DNA of 64,000 bases from Rhodococcus erythropolis NBRC 15567 (lineage in GTDB: Bacteria; Actinomycetota; Actinomycetes; Mycobacteriales; Mycobacteriaceae), in contig NZ_BCRM01000020.1 in NCBI RefSeq assembly GCF_001552595.1, forward strand, positions 79,722 through 143,721, in the 5' to 3' direction. The notes beneath the pieces were generated by a model that saw nothing but the letters and a program-made list of their open reading frames with translations, was not told the origin of the DNA and ran no database searches. The translations under genes and the position numbers were made by a program. Of the stretch, positions 51,073 through 58,720 are shown in pieces. The number at the start of each line of letters is the position of its first letter. Position 1 is the first letter of the stretch.

Positions 51073-51423
51073 CTACAGGTGGGGTAGTGCTGCAGTGAGG
51101 AAGACTGCGCCGAAGGCGATTCCGGCAATGCCGGTGAGGATCCCGACCACGCCGGCGGTGTTGTCGCCCGGATCGTGTCGGGGGGTGTCGGGTCGGCGCG
51201 CTGCCAGTGCGGTTCCGATGGCGGCGGCACCGAGGAAGATGCCGAGGCCGAACATCCAGAACGTCAGGATCGAGAGGGCACCGAGCATCAGCGCCATGTC
51301 GCTGTATTCGTCGCTGGTGATCGGACGGTGGTGATCCCACCAATCGGGTGGAGTGTGCGCGCGGGATTCGGTGTTGTCGGTGTTGTCGGATTGTTCGTGC
51401 GGGGGGATGGTGGATGCAGTCAT
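51073..51423 (-). CDS. small DUF4190-like membrane protein
   Basis: A 116-residue protein from the ATG at 51423. A polar N-terminus rich in His, Asp and Thr (about 45 residues) is followed by two hydrophobic helices, MALMLGALSILTFWMFGLGI and VVGILTGIAGIAFGAVFLTA, separated by a polar loop ending in D-x-P-R-H-D-P-G-D. The layout resembles DUF4190 proteins, although weakly. No clear Shine-Dalgarno is visible. Stands alone between dnaB and hsp20. Function unknown. Confidence 0.65.
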   Translation of the reverse strand: MTASTIPPHEQSDNTDNTESRAHTPPDWWDHHRPITSDEYSDMALMLGALSILTFWMFGLGIFLGAAAIGTALAARRPDTPRHDPGDNTAGVVGILTGIAGIAFGAVFLTAALPHL

Positions 51424-51586
51424 GGCAGCTAAAGGGTTCTCGCGCTGATTCTTTCGTGTGGTGGATGTACCGGTGTGTGCCACGGGTGTGCAGTGGGAGA
51501 TCGAAACGATGGTGGGTGAGGCCCGAGAACCCATCGCGTGTCCTCGGGAGTCACCCCACCATCAAGCGGTGTTCGGGCCAGGCGGA

Positions 51587-52048
51587 TCAGGCTTCGATCT
51601 GCACCTGTGTTGTCGATCCGGCGTTATCGGTTCGGGAGGGTGGTCCGGAGGAGACCTCGATCCGCCGCGGTTTCGCCTTCTCCACGATCGGCAAGGTCAC
51701 CGTCAATACGCCGTTGTCGTATGAGGCGACGATCTGTTCGGCGTCGATGTCGTCGCTGATGGACAGTTGCCGTCTGAAGGTTCCAGCGAAACGCTCACTC
51801 GCCAGCCAGCTCACACCCTCTTCGGAGAGGGCGGTGCGGTGCGCGGTCAACGTCAGAGTCGAGCCGTCGATGTGAACGTCCACCGAGCCGGGATCGACGC
51901 CGGGAAGATCGGCGTGCAGGACGTACTGGTCTTCGACCTTGTAGAGGTCCATCGGCATGAACCGTGGACTGCGTCCGTTGCCGGTTCCCACGGCGAGGAC
52001 GGACTTGGTGATCGCATCGATGTCGGTGAAAGGATCGAAACGAAGCAC
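51587..52048 (-). CDS. Hsp20/alpha-crystallin small heat-shock protein
   Basis: A 153-residue small heat-shock protein. The GTG at 52048 (VLRFDPFTDIDAITKSVLAV) has GGGAGG eight bases upstream; the longer open frame crosses the promoter. The alpha-crystallin domain is complete: PMDLYKVEDQYVLHADLPGV, VDVHIDGSTLTLTAHRTALS, ERFAGTFRRQLSISDDIDAE and the strand VASYDNGVLTVTLPIVEKAK with the conserved G-V-L. It is an ATP-independent holdase in the cytoplasm. The CIRCE element upstream predicts heat induction through HrcA. Confidence 0.93.
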   Translation of the reverse strand: MLRFDPFTDIDAITKSVLAVGTGNGRSPRFMPMDLYKVEDQYVLHADLPGVDPGSVDVHIDGSTLTLTAHRTALSEEGVSWLASERFAGTFRRQLSISDDIDAEQIVASYDNGVLTVTLPIVEKAKPRRIEVSSGPPSRTDNAGSTTQVQIEA

Positions 52049-52124
52049 AGCAACACACCTCCCATGTCGTGAAACGAAAGGTCCCCGCCACTGTGGCGGT
52101 CGACCGAACTTACTGTGCGAGAAC

Positions 52125-52167
52125 ATGATAACCACACGAATTAGCACTCTGCAACTGAGAGTGCCAG
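52125..52167 (-). promoter_or_regulatory. hsp20 promoter with CIRCE (HrcA) element
   Basis: TTAGCACTC-N9-GAGTGCCAG (52141-52167) matches the CIRCE consensus TTAGCACTC-N9-GAGTGCTAA at 16 of 18 arm positions. Reading on the minus strand, TTGCAG (52154-52149) and TATCAT (52130-52125), 18 bp apart, give a sigma-70-type promoter whose -35 lies inside the CIRCE spacer, so bound HrcA would repress hsp20. Confidence 0.8.
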
Positions 52168-52308
52168 ATTTTTTCGAGGAGGGTCTCGGCCGCGAACAAG
52201 GCAGCATCGGAGCAGGAACAACGGCGGTTGCCAACCCCATGGGGTGGGGGCGGAACGGGAATTGCCGGTGTCGAGATGCTGTCAGCTGCCGGTCGAGTTC
52301 GTGCGGGA

Positions 52309-52446
52309 TTACGACTGCCGCTGCGCCCAGCAAGATCGATGTTCGCGTACAACGGCGATTGCTTCAAACCCGTATTCTTGCAATGTGTTTCGATTCAGAA
52401 ACTGCCGCGTCTCGTAGATTTCGAGCAGACAGGCGCGTTCTTCCAT
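52309..52446 (-). CDS. possible small ORF (45 residues)
   Basis: An open frame from the ATG at 52446 to TAA at 52309 encodes MEERACLLEIYETRQFLNRN and a mixed-charge remainder ending in CWAQRQS. The amino-acid composition is protein-like (amphipathic helices), but there is no Shine-Dalgarno and no recognised family. It sits in the otherwise gene-free stretch between the hsp20 promoter and the ferritin-like gene. Could be chance. Confidence 0.22.
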   Translation of the reverse strand: MEERACLLEIYETRQFLNRNTLQEYGFEAIAVVREHRSCWAQRQS

Positions 52447-52485
52447 GGTGAGTTTGCGCTGACAGCCCTAAACTGCAGAAACGGC

Positions 52486-52522
52486 GGCGGGGGCTGACTT
52501 TGATGCGTGGTCAGCCCCCGCC
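52486..52522 (-). terminator. long GC-rich hairpin, probable terminator
   Basis: A perfect 13-bp stem (GGCGGGGGCTGAC pairing with GTCAGCCCCCGCC) with an 11-base loop lies 155 bp after the stop of the ferritin-like gene. The T-run after it on the minus strand is short and interrupted. It may instead be a degenerate repeat. Confidence 0.45.
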
Positions 52523-52676
52523 CCGTATGCCCGGAACCTGTCGTGATGAACGAGTATCGCCGATTTCGGGAGTGCTTTGTAGTTGTGTTCGGGGCGGTCT
52601 GGCCTTGCTCGGTTCTTCGGGACACGAAGCAATGCAGAGGCTGTTTTCTCTCGCCCTCCTCAGGCGGATACGAAGG

Positions 52677-53642
52677 TCAGTTAATTCCGACGACTTCCTG
52701 GGCGATCGCCGCAAGTCTTGCCTGTGCAGCGGATACGACGCCGTGTCGGTTCTTGTGCGCTTCCTCGTACGCAACGATGTCTCGTACCTGTGCGGCGTCG
52801 GCCAGTTCCTTCACCGCGGAGACGGCCTGGGTGACGTTGAGTTCGTCGAAGTCTTCGATGGGAAGTTCAGCGGGGTCGAGTAACCCACTCGACTTGCGTA
52901 CCGAACGGAAGACATCCGCGGCACCGTCAGCACCTTCTCGGCGAGTGACTTTCTCAGCCGTGGCGATGGCCGCATCCCTACTGGCCGACAGTGTTTTCAC
53001 AGTCACGTCACCGGCATATGCGCCCCAGCTGATCAGCTCACCCAATACCGGCGGCGACGTGCGAACAGCGTCGATGGCACGGTCGAGACTGCGGGTGGAC
53101 CAGGAGACCGGAACGTTGACCAGTCGAATGGCTGCTCCGGTGGCCGCTTGGAACGGAGTGCGACGCAAAGCTGCCGGCCCCCCGAGTGCCTCCTCGGCAA
53201 GGACGGTGGTCAGCCAGTCCACAGTCGCGGAGTGTGCAGTGATGAGGCGGTCGGCCAACGCCGCGACGGTCTGATCGCCGCCGGCAGTGGCCAGGGCCTT
53301 GAGGTAGCGGGAGCGGTCGAGGAGTTGATGTTCGAGCGCAAGGTCTCCCAGTACAGCTTCGTCGAAGGGCTGGGCCTGTTCGACCATCGCTTTCACGCCT
53401 GCTGTCGCTCGTCCGAGGAACGGACCGACCGATTCCGGAACGCCACCCAGATCGCGAATCGTGGACTCGATGGAACTGGCCCTTTCTCGACCGTTCTCTG
53501 CGTTTTCCGTGAGTTCGCGTCGAACCGCTTCGGTTCTGGCTTGAGCGACGCGTGTTTCGGCGACCTGGATCTCGGCATGTGTCAGACCGAGGATGATGCG
53601 CAGCTGGTTGATCAAGGCGGACGTGGTTTCGGAGTTGCTCAT
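52677..53642 (-). CDS. ferritin-like-domain protein
   Basis: A 321-residue, largely alpha-helical protein. The first half has the look of a four-helix ferritin-like bundle (LINQLRIILGLTHAEIQVAE, RASSIESTIRDLGGVPESVG, DLALEHQLLDRSRYLKALAT), with E-x2-H pairs in helices 1 and 3. The C-terminal 150 residues carry helical segments without clear relatives (DRAIDAVRTSPPVLGELISW). It lacks a signal peptide. Function (metal handling or stress) is inferred from the fold only. A perfect 9-bp-arm palindrome lies 62 bp upstream. Confidence 0.65.
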   Translation of the reverse strand: MSNSETTSALINQLRIILGLTHAEIQVAETRVAQARTEAVRRELTENAENGRERASSIESTIRDLGGVPESVGPFLGRATAGVKAMVEQAQPFDEAVLGDLALEHQLLDRSRYLKALATAGGDQTVAALADRLITAHSATVDWLTTVLAEEALGGPAALRRTPFQAATGAAIRLVNVPVSWSTRSLDRAIDAVRTSPPVLGELISWGAYAGDVTVKTLSASRDAAIATAEKVTRREGADGAADVFRSVRKSSGLLDPAELPIEDFDELNVTQAVSAVKELADAAQVRDIVAYEEAHKNRHGVVSAAQARLAAIAQEVVGIN

Positions 53643-54078
53643 ATCGGGGTCGTCCCTTCGTCGGTGCGTGCTTTACATGATGTTCAGCTTGTGCTCGACG
53701 AGTGCTCCGCGGACCGCGGAGCCACCGCCGATACGCGGGCTACCCCGACCTACCTCCTAGTAACCACCGCAACTTCGCTGCGGATGTCGAACCGCATCGA
53801 CGAGTAATTGGGCCAAGGGTGGCGGAGGCCGATTTCATGGTGGGGCGGCCTGATTCGTCCGCGAGGATCTCGCAGTCCCTGTACCACCGCGCGTGTAGGT
53901 CGTTGGATACCGCGGACCAACATTCCGGATTCGCCGTGCGGCGGACGGGGTACCTCCAATGCGTCGTGACCCCGCAACTGATATGTCGACGAAACAGGCT
54001 GCCGAGCAACCCGTTCGAGTGTCGGCAGGTTGCCTGAAGCGACGACCGGTCGGTGTCGATGCAGAGAGTGGGATACCA
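53643..54078. other. gene-free stretch with a perfect palindrome
   Basis: No convincing gene is seen in these 436 bp; open frames on both strands lack starts with ribosome sites. GCTCCGCGG-A-CCGCGGAGC (53704-53722) is a perfect 9-bp-arm palindrome placed where an operator or hairpin for the ferritin-like gene could act. The rest shows nothing recognisable. Confidence 0.5.
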
Positions 54079-54366
54079 GTGAACGTGGAAAGTTCCGGGC
54101 ACGTTGATGCCGGCCAAGAGGGTACGACTGGATCCGAAACAAGTCCCGACACCGCTGACGGGGCGATAGAACTCGCGGACGAGATGGACAAAAGATACGA
54201 GCCTGGATCGAGAGAGACGGTCACGGTGCCCGGGACCGGCGGCACAGTCGCCGGGACAGCTTTCGCCGACCACGTCACGGAGATGTCGGACGAGAAGGTC
54301 GAAAACCTCGACGAACAGTTCTCGGAATTCCAGACTCGTGCTGACGACAAGCATCATGAGGACTGA
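54079..54366 (+). CDS. small acidic hydrophilic protein
   Basis: A 95-residue protein from the GTG at 54079, preceded by GAGAGTGGGA. It is rich in Asp, Glu, Thr and Gly (GTTGSETSPDTADGAIELAD, KVENLDEQFSEFQTRADDKH) and ends in HHED. No hydrophobic core or signal is present, so it is probably soluble and partly disordered. A longer frame could begin at 53983 without a ribosome site. It converges with the secreted protein gene (13-bp overlap). No family recognised. Confidence 0.55.
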   Translation: MNVESSGHVDAGQEGTTGSETSPDTADGAIELADEMDKRYEPGSRETVTVPGTGGTVAGTAFADHVTEMSDEKVENLDEQFSEFQTRADDKHHED

Positions 54367-54626
54367 CCCGGGGTCCATGCTCCGGTGTGCCAGATGGAAT
54401 CGTGCGGAAACCCGACAGTCCAGGCGTCGCCGAATGCGGCGTTGATCAGATTGCCCGCCTTGATCTGGCTCGCGACGACCGTCTCGTGGTGATCGAGAAT
54501 GACTCCGACGTAACCGTCTCCCGATACCGGAGTCGCCGCCGAGGCAGATCCTGCGCCCGCAACCGCCACAGCTCCAGCAGCCGCTGGGATGGCCAGAGCG
54601 GCAACGATCTTGAGTGCACGTGTCAT
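54354..54626 (-). CDS. small secreted protein
   Basis: A 90-residue protein from the ATG at 54626, with AAAGG nine bases upstream. A Sec signal peptide (MTRALKIVAALAIPAAAGAV, then AVAGAGSASA) predicts cleavage near residue 32 at A-S-A. The mature part of about 58 residues reads TPVSGDGYVGVILDHHETVV and ends in FPHDSIWHTGAWTPGQSS, with no cysteine. Rhodococci encode several small secreted proteins of this type; function unknown. Confidence 0.75.
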   Translation of the reverse strand: MTRALKIVAALAIPAAAGAVAVAGAGSASAATPVSGDGYVGVILDHHETVVASQIKAGNLINAAFGDAWTVGFPHDSIWHTGAWTPGQSS

Positions 54627-54747
54627 CGAAAGGGCCTTTCTTCGTTCGGATCTAGTCAGGGGCCGAATCCGGTGTCTCGAAACCAAAATAGGTGGAGGGG
54701 GCGTGCCAGTGAACGCCATTTGGCAAATAGTCGGCAACTCTATGGGT

Positions 54748-55256
54748 TTACTTGGGGGTCAGATCACATCGGTGGGATTGATTCGCCGCGGTCGTGGTGC
54801 CGGTTTTCGGTCGATCGGGTGTAGGACGTTGAGTCCGTGTGGGCGTCTTCCGACGGCTTTCGGAGATACGTAGTGCGGCAGCCAGATTCGACAACAGTTC
54901 AAGTGAGGTCGCCGAGAGTCCGTTCGCGGCCCGGAGCAACTGTCTCAGTTCCGGGTCGGCGAGATGAGCGACTATCTCCGCGTCCTCGTCGTGAATGCGC
55001 GCGCGATCGCCGGACCAGGGGATGATGAAGAAATAGCCGGGAGGGACATCGAGTCGGCCAACGCTGACACCACCTCATCCGATGGGCTCGAGCGGACGCC
55101 GTGTCGAAGCTGTGAGAGATACGGTGTCGAGATTCGGTAGCCCCGTGCGAGAAGGCCGTTAGCCACAGCGGTGTTCGTCAGGCGCCGATCGGAGCCGGAG
55201 AAAAGCTCGTTCAACCGGAGTTGAAAGACGTTCTCGTCCGTCGCACGGCCTACCAT
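54748..55256 (-). pseudogene. EspR-like XRE-family regulator, interrupted by a frameshift
   Basis: The first frame (ATG 55256, GAGG upstream) gives the EspR-type HTH: VFQLRLNELFSGSDRRLTNT, GYRISTPYLSQLRHGVRSSP, SDEVVSALAD, then departs into non-homologous sequence ending at 54972. A second frame picks up near 55050 with DVPPGYFFIIPWSGDRARIH, DEDAEIVAHLADPELRQLLR and AANGLSATSLELLSNLAAAL, the expected C-terminal part, to the stop at 54748. One missing base around 55048-55056 explains the break. No slippery heptamer is visible, so a true frameshift or a sequencing error is more likely than programmed slippage. Confidence 0.7.
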
Positions 55257-55311
55257 CACCGCTACCTCAATTCTCTCGTTCCTATCCTGTGCTTGCCGAA
55301 GCGGTGCAGGC

Positions 55312-55740
55312 TTAGCAGATGAGCCAGTGGCCACTGGTGGAGGTCAACGACACGACCTTGCCGATCGAGGTCTCCGGAGCGTCATCCAGATGTCCGCGTA
55401 CGGTCGCTGTGGCTGTCGATCCTTGGAGGGTGACGTACTCGACTGCATCGAGTGTGATTGCCGGCAACACCTTTCCAGTGGTCGTGGTTGATACCTGCTT
55501 CTCGGCGCAGACGGTGGCAGCAGCGCTCTCGGTCGAGTCGGTACGGAGTGCATCGAGGTGAGATCGGATCACCGTGGTGATCTGCTCGGAGTCGGTGGGC
55601 ATCTTCGACGACTGCCTGCCTTCGGTAGTGGGGCCTGCTGAACTGATCGTGCATCCCGAGAGCAGCAGTGCTGCAACGACTCCGCCGAAGAGGATCGATT
55701 TCACCGATCGCCGGCGGTAGTGGTTTATGGGTGGATTCAC
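55312..55740 (-). CDS. small lipoprotein
   Basis: A 142-residue protein from the GTG at 55740, which has GAAGGAG upstream (an ATG at 55764 lacks one). The signal is SVKSILFGGVVAALLLSGC, with lipobox L-S-G-C and the lipidated Cys at about residue 30. The mature domain is mixed alpha/beta (SEQITTVIRSHLDALRTDST, VEYVTLQGSTATATVRGHLD) with a further Cys in TVCAEKQV and one as the last residue, which could pair. The fold recalls small NTF2-like lipoproteins of actinobacteria. Function unknown. Confidence 0.78.
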   Translation of the reverse strand: MNPPINHYRRRSVKSILFGGVVAALLLSGCTISSAGPTTEGRQSSKMPTDSEQITTVIRSHLDALRTDSTESAAATVCAEKQVSTTTTGKVLPAITLDAVEYVTLQGSTATATVRGHLDDAPETSIGKVVSLTSTSGHWLIC

Positions 55741-55794
55741 CGAAACTCCTTCGTTCGTGAACATGTTGCGCCCGGAAAGTCATCCAGCCGTCGG

Positions 55795-55974
55795 TCAGAA
55801 GACAAACGCGGCGGACAGCAGAGCAAGGCTGAGGACCGCGGTGGCATTGGCGGCGCGAACAAAGACGTACCGCTCCGCGTCCTCGTCGCCGAGACACAGC
55901 GCGGTCAGTTGCAAGGCCAGCGACAACATCCCGGTACCGAGCGCGCCGAGGGCGAACAATTGTCGTGCATCCAT
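55795..55974 (-). CDS. small two-helix membrane protein
   Basis: A 59-residue open frame from the ATG at 55974 to TGA at 55795. It encodes MDARQLFALGALGTGMLSLA (helix 1), a charged loop (LGDEDAERYVF) and a second helix (AANATAVLSLALLSAAFVF). The topology is coherent: hydrophobic, charged turn, hydrophobic. GGAT-like sequence lies 10 bases upstream. It is 54 bp upstream of the lipoprotein gene in the same direction. Small hydrophobic proteins like this are easily missed by annotation. Confidence 0.5.
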   Translation of the reverse strand: MDARQLFALGALGTGMLSLALQLTALCLGDEDAERYVFVRAANATAVLSLALLSAAFVF

Positions 55975-56166
55975 CAGCGGTATCCAATCCCGTTGCGGTC
56001 CAACGGCACAACGAGCCGGTCACATACGCGACCGTGAACTCGGTGAGAGTTGCCCGCACCAGCAGCCGAACTCCTGAGCCGAGGATGTAGTCGAGAGGCC
56101 GCAGGGGGGAGATTTCAGCATCTGGTGAGGACTCCCCGGCAAAATGCGACACAAAACGTCGCTACT

Positions 56167-56607
56167 TCAGGTGGTTGGGCCGAATCGCAATCCGCGGAGC
56201 AGTCGGCGGTAGGAGAAGCGGTCGTCCCAAATGCGAAGCAGGCCGTTTGCGAATGTGTAGTGGCCGTCTACGTCGAGGTGCATGGCAAACCATCCGATGC
56301 GGATGATCTCTCTTCGCCGGGAGGACACGGTGTTGTGGTCGGTGGTCATCGTGAGCACTTCCACGACCTCGTACCTGGTGATCAGGCGAGAGACGATCGT
56401 GAGCGCCCGTTCGACGCGTTTGCTTCCACGCACGCTGGGCAGGCCGGTGTTGCGCCATTCGATGTCGGGATCGACGAGTGCGCGCACGGCATCGGCGTCC
56501 ATTTCCTCCAGTGCGATCAGCAGGTCCACCACACGCGATGTCAGTTGATCGTCGTTCAACAGGTACTCCGGTCGTCTGGAATTGTGTTTTCTCATCGGTG
56601 GATTCAT
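56167..56607 (-). CDS. limonene-1,2-epoxide hydrolase-like / NTF2-fold protein
   Basis: A 146-residue NTF2-fold protein. The ATG at 56607 overlaps the reductase stop (ATGA). It matches the limonene-epoxide-hydrolase family pattern: VVDLLIALEEMDADAVRALV, DPDIEWRNTGLPSVRGSKRV, and RREIIRIGWFAMHLDVDGHY, with an Asp-Arg-Asp arrangement possible (D60, R-x-R region, D of HLDVDG). It is the last gene of the TetR-controlled operon with a PF10118-type hydrolase and a ferredoxin reductase, and may hydrate an epoxide made by an oxygenase using that reductase. Substrate unknown. Confidence 0.75.
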   Translation of the reverse strand: MNPPMRKHNSRRPEYLLNDDQLTSRVVDLLIALEEMDADAVRALVDPDIEWRNTGLPSVRGSKRVERALTIVSRLITRYEVVEVLTMTTDHNTVSSRRREIIRIGWFAMHLDVDGHYTFANGLLRIWDDRFSYRRLLRGLRFGPTT

Positions 56608-57740
56608 GTGGTGACCGTCAGGCAGGGACTGTTGCTCCGCGAAACGCACAGGAGCATCTTGCCGGCGGCGCGCTCGGCTGGGCTCAACGAATTGTCACGA
56701 TGATCGACGTCGCCGTCGCTGACGTGGACCATGCAGGTGCCGCAGAAGCCCTGACGACATGAATAGGGGGCTTTCGGGTTCACACGCAGGACCGCGTCCA
56801 GTGCGGTCTGGTCGGCGGCGACATCGATGACCTGACCGGTGCGAGCCAGTTGGATGCGGAAGGGTCGTCCATCGACGACCGGTGCGGCGGAGAAGCGTTC
56901 GGCGTGCACTTCCACACCGGGCTCGTTGCGCACACAAGCTGTGATCAGGTCCATCATCGGGACCGGACCGCAACAGTAGATCGCGTCGCCGCTGCGGACA
57001 TTCGGCGGGAGAAGATCGTTCGCTGCGGGTAGGCCGTATTCGTCGTCGGTGCGGATGGTGACCCGATCACCAAACGACGACAATTCCTCGAGGAACGGTA
57101 GTGTGCGGCGCTCGCGACCGACGTACATCAGCGACCAATCCAGGCCCATGCGCTCCGCCTCGCGGACCATCGGCAGTATCGGTGTGATGCCGATGCCACC
57201 CGCCACGAAGTGAACGCGCTTCGCGCGCTCGATTCGCCCGGGTTCGACGAACCCGAACGCGTTGCGTGGACCGCGAACGCCGACGACGGTACCGACTGGC
57301 AACTCGTCGTGCACCTCGTTCGATCCGCCGCCACCATCAGGAATCCGGCGTACCGCGATCCGGTAGCAGCGTCGATCGGCGGGATCGCCGCACAGCGAGT
57401 ACTGACGTATCCGTCCCGAGGGCAGGTACAGGTCGAGGTGTGCCCCGGGATACCACCGTTCGAGGTCGCTGCCGTCAGGTGCTCGCAGTTCGAGACTGAC
57501 CACATCGTTGTCGGTGGCCACCGTCGTGCGCTCCGACACCGTGAGCGTTGTCTTGTACTCGTCGATCCGGTTTTCCGGTGGCTCGTCGCGATGAATCAAG
57601 ACCGCCACCTTTACCTGCGTGGAGACCAGGACATCCAGAATGCGCAGAATCGAGTCGCGGCGCTTGCCGCGGCGTAGGTCGACCGGGATCTTGCGGGGGG
57701 CCGGCCACCGCTGCGTGAGTTCGGGCGCGTTGGGTGTCAT
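56604..57740 (-). CDS. ferredoxin-type oxidoreductase (FAD/NAD plus C-terminal 2Fe-2S domain)
   Basis: A 378-residue phthalate-dioxygenase-reductase-like protein. The ATG at 57740 overlaps the upstream stop (ATGA). Order: about 70 extra N-terminal residues, FAD domain (GAHLDLYLPSGRIRQYSLCG), NAD domain (RVHFVAGGIGITPILPMVRE, IYCCGPVPMMD), and a C-terminal plant-type ferredoxin (APYSCRQGFCGTCMVHVSDG ... KMLLCVSRS) with C-x4-C-x2-C and a distal Cys. It passes electrons from NAD(P)H to an oxygenase. The likely partners are the di-metal-type protein encoded just upstream (57737) or the AurF-like one at 60391. Confidence 0.92.
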   Translation of the reverse strand: MTPNAPELTQRWPAPRKIPVDLRRGKRRDSILRILDVLVSTQVKVAVLIHRDEPPENRIDEYKTTLTVSERTTVATDNDVVSLELRAPDGSDLERWYPGAHLDLYLPSGRIRQYSLCGDPADRRCYRIAVRRIPDGGGGSNEVHDELPVGTVVGVRGPRNAFGFVEPGRIERAKRVHFVAGGIGITPILPMVREAERMGLDWSLMYVGRERRTLPFLEELSSFGDRVTIRTDDEYGLPAANDLLPPNVRSGDAIYCCGPVPMMDLITACVRNEPGVEVHAERFSAAPVVDGRPFRIQLARTGQVIDVAADQTALDAVLRVNPKAPYSCRQGFCGTCMVHVSDGDVDHRDNSLSPAERAAGKMLLCVSRSNSPCLTVTT

Positions 57741-58642
57741 GTGTTGACCCGCTTGGCCGCTGGCGATTGCGCGACGTAGGCGAGGGCCTGGGCGGTGGAC
57801 CCCACACTGTCGGGGTGAAATCCCGGCACGAACGTCGACACACCGCTCCAGAACCATTTCGATACACCAGGCACCAGTCCGCGGCGTCCGGCGCGGACGA
57901 ATTCCAGTAGCAATCGCGGATAACCGATGTTCGGCGTGTTGGGGTCGTTGCGGCTCAGATACATCGCAGCACGGAGCAACCACCCCAAAAAGATTGGCCA
58001 CGTGATGATCATGGAGATACAGCGGCGAAAGTAGCCGACTCCGAAGTACGTGGCGACCTCGTGTGCCACGGCACGATGCTCGACCTCTTCGGCCCCATGC
58101 CACCGATAGAGGTCAAGCATCTGCGGATCCGCGCCGAATTTCTCCAAGTCCGCGTTCAACGCCCAGTCGCCCACGAACGCGAACATATGCTCCGAAGACG
58201 CGCAGATCCCGAGACGCTCGATCAGACGCTGCCGGATGGCCTGCGGATCGGAGTCGTCACCGATGCCCAAAGTTCTACGGAAGAAATACTGCATCTGGCG
58301 GTTGAACGGGGCCGGGTCGATCCCGTGCCGTGTGAACACCTGATTCATGACCTCGTCATGCGCCTCTGCGTGCAGCAATTCTTGGCCCATGAAACCGAGC
58401 ATGTCCTCGCGAAGCTTCTCGTCGTGCACGTCCGGGAGAGCCTGCTCGAAGGCCTGGATCATCATCCGTTCGCCCTCCGGGATGACGAGGTTCATCGAGC
58501 CGAGGAGGTATGAGGCGATCGGCTCGTTCGGCAACCACACCAAAGGCGCTTTCTCCCAGTCGAAATCGACTCGCCGCGGACGGATCGCTACCCGGCCGGG
58601 CGGTGCGATCGGACGCTGTGTCAGTCCACTCGTAATTCGCAT
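57737..58642 (-). CDS. PF10118-type metal-dependent hydrolase family protein
   Basis: A 301-residue helical protein; ATG at 58642 with GAGGAG seven bases upstream. Family marks are DFDWEKAPLVWLPNEPIASY at the start, GFMGQELLHAEAHDEVMNQV, SSEHMFAFVGDWAL and YRWHGAEEVEHRAVAHEV, giving repeated E-x2-H pairs like a ferritin-type di-iron site. Annotated as a metal-dependent hydrolase family, but its fold and coupling to a ferredoxin reductase would also suit an oxygenase-like role. First gene of the operon behind the 36-bp palindrome. Confidence 0.88.
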   Translation of the reverse strand: MRITSGLTQRPIAPPGRVAIRPRRVDFDWEKAPLVWLPNEPIASYLLGSMNLVIPEGERMMIQAFEQALPDVHDEKLREDMLGFMGQELLHAEAHDEVMNQVFTRHGIDPAPFNRQMQYFFRRTLGIGDDSDPQAIRQRLIERLGICASSEHMFAFVGDWALNADLEKFGADPQMLDLYRWHGAEEVEHRAVAHEVATYFGVGYFRRCISMIITWPIFLGWLLRAAMYLSRNDPNTPNIGYPRLLLEFVRAGRRGLVPGVSKWFWSGVSTFVPGFHPDSVGSTAQALAYVAQSPAAKRVNT

Positions 58643-58650
58643 GACCACTC

Positions 58651-58686
58651 CTCATTCATAAGTACGCAGCAGTACTTATGAATGAG
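58651..58686. promoter_or_regulatory. 36-bp perfect palindromic operator of the TetR-controlled operon
   Basis: CTCATTCATAAGTAC, a 6-base spacer (GCAGCA), and the exact inverse GTACTTATGAATGAG form two perfect 15-bp arms between the TetR gene stop side and the hydrolase start, ending 9 bp before its ATG. The AGTACTTATG core probably also contains promoter elements. The TetR protein (58721) is the obvious ligand. Confidence 0.82.
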
Positions 58687-58720
58687 CATGGCGATCTACC
58701 CGTGGCTTGTCAACACCGGA

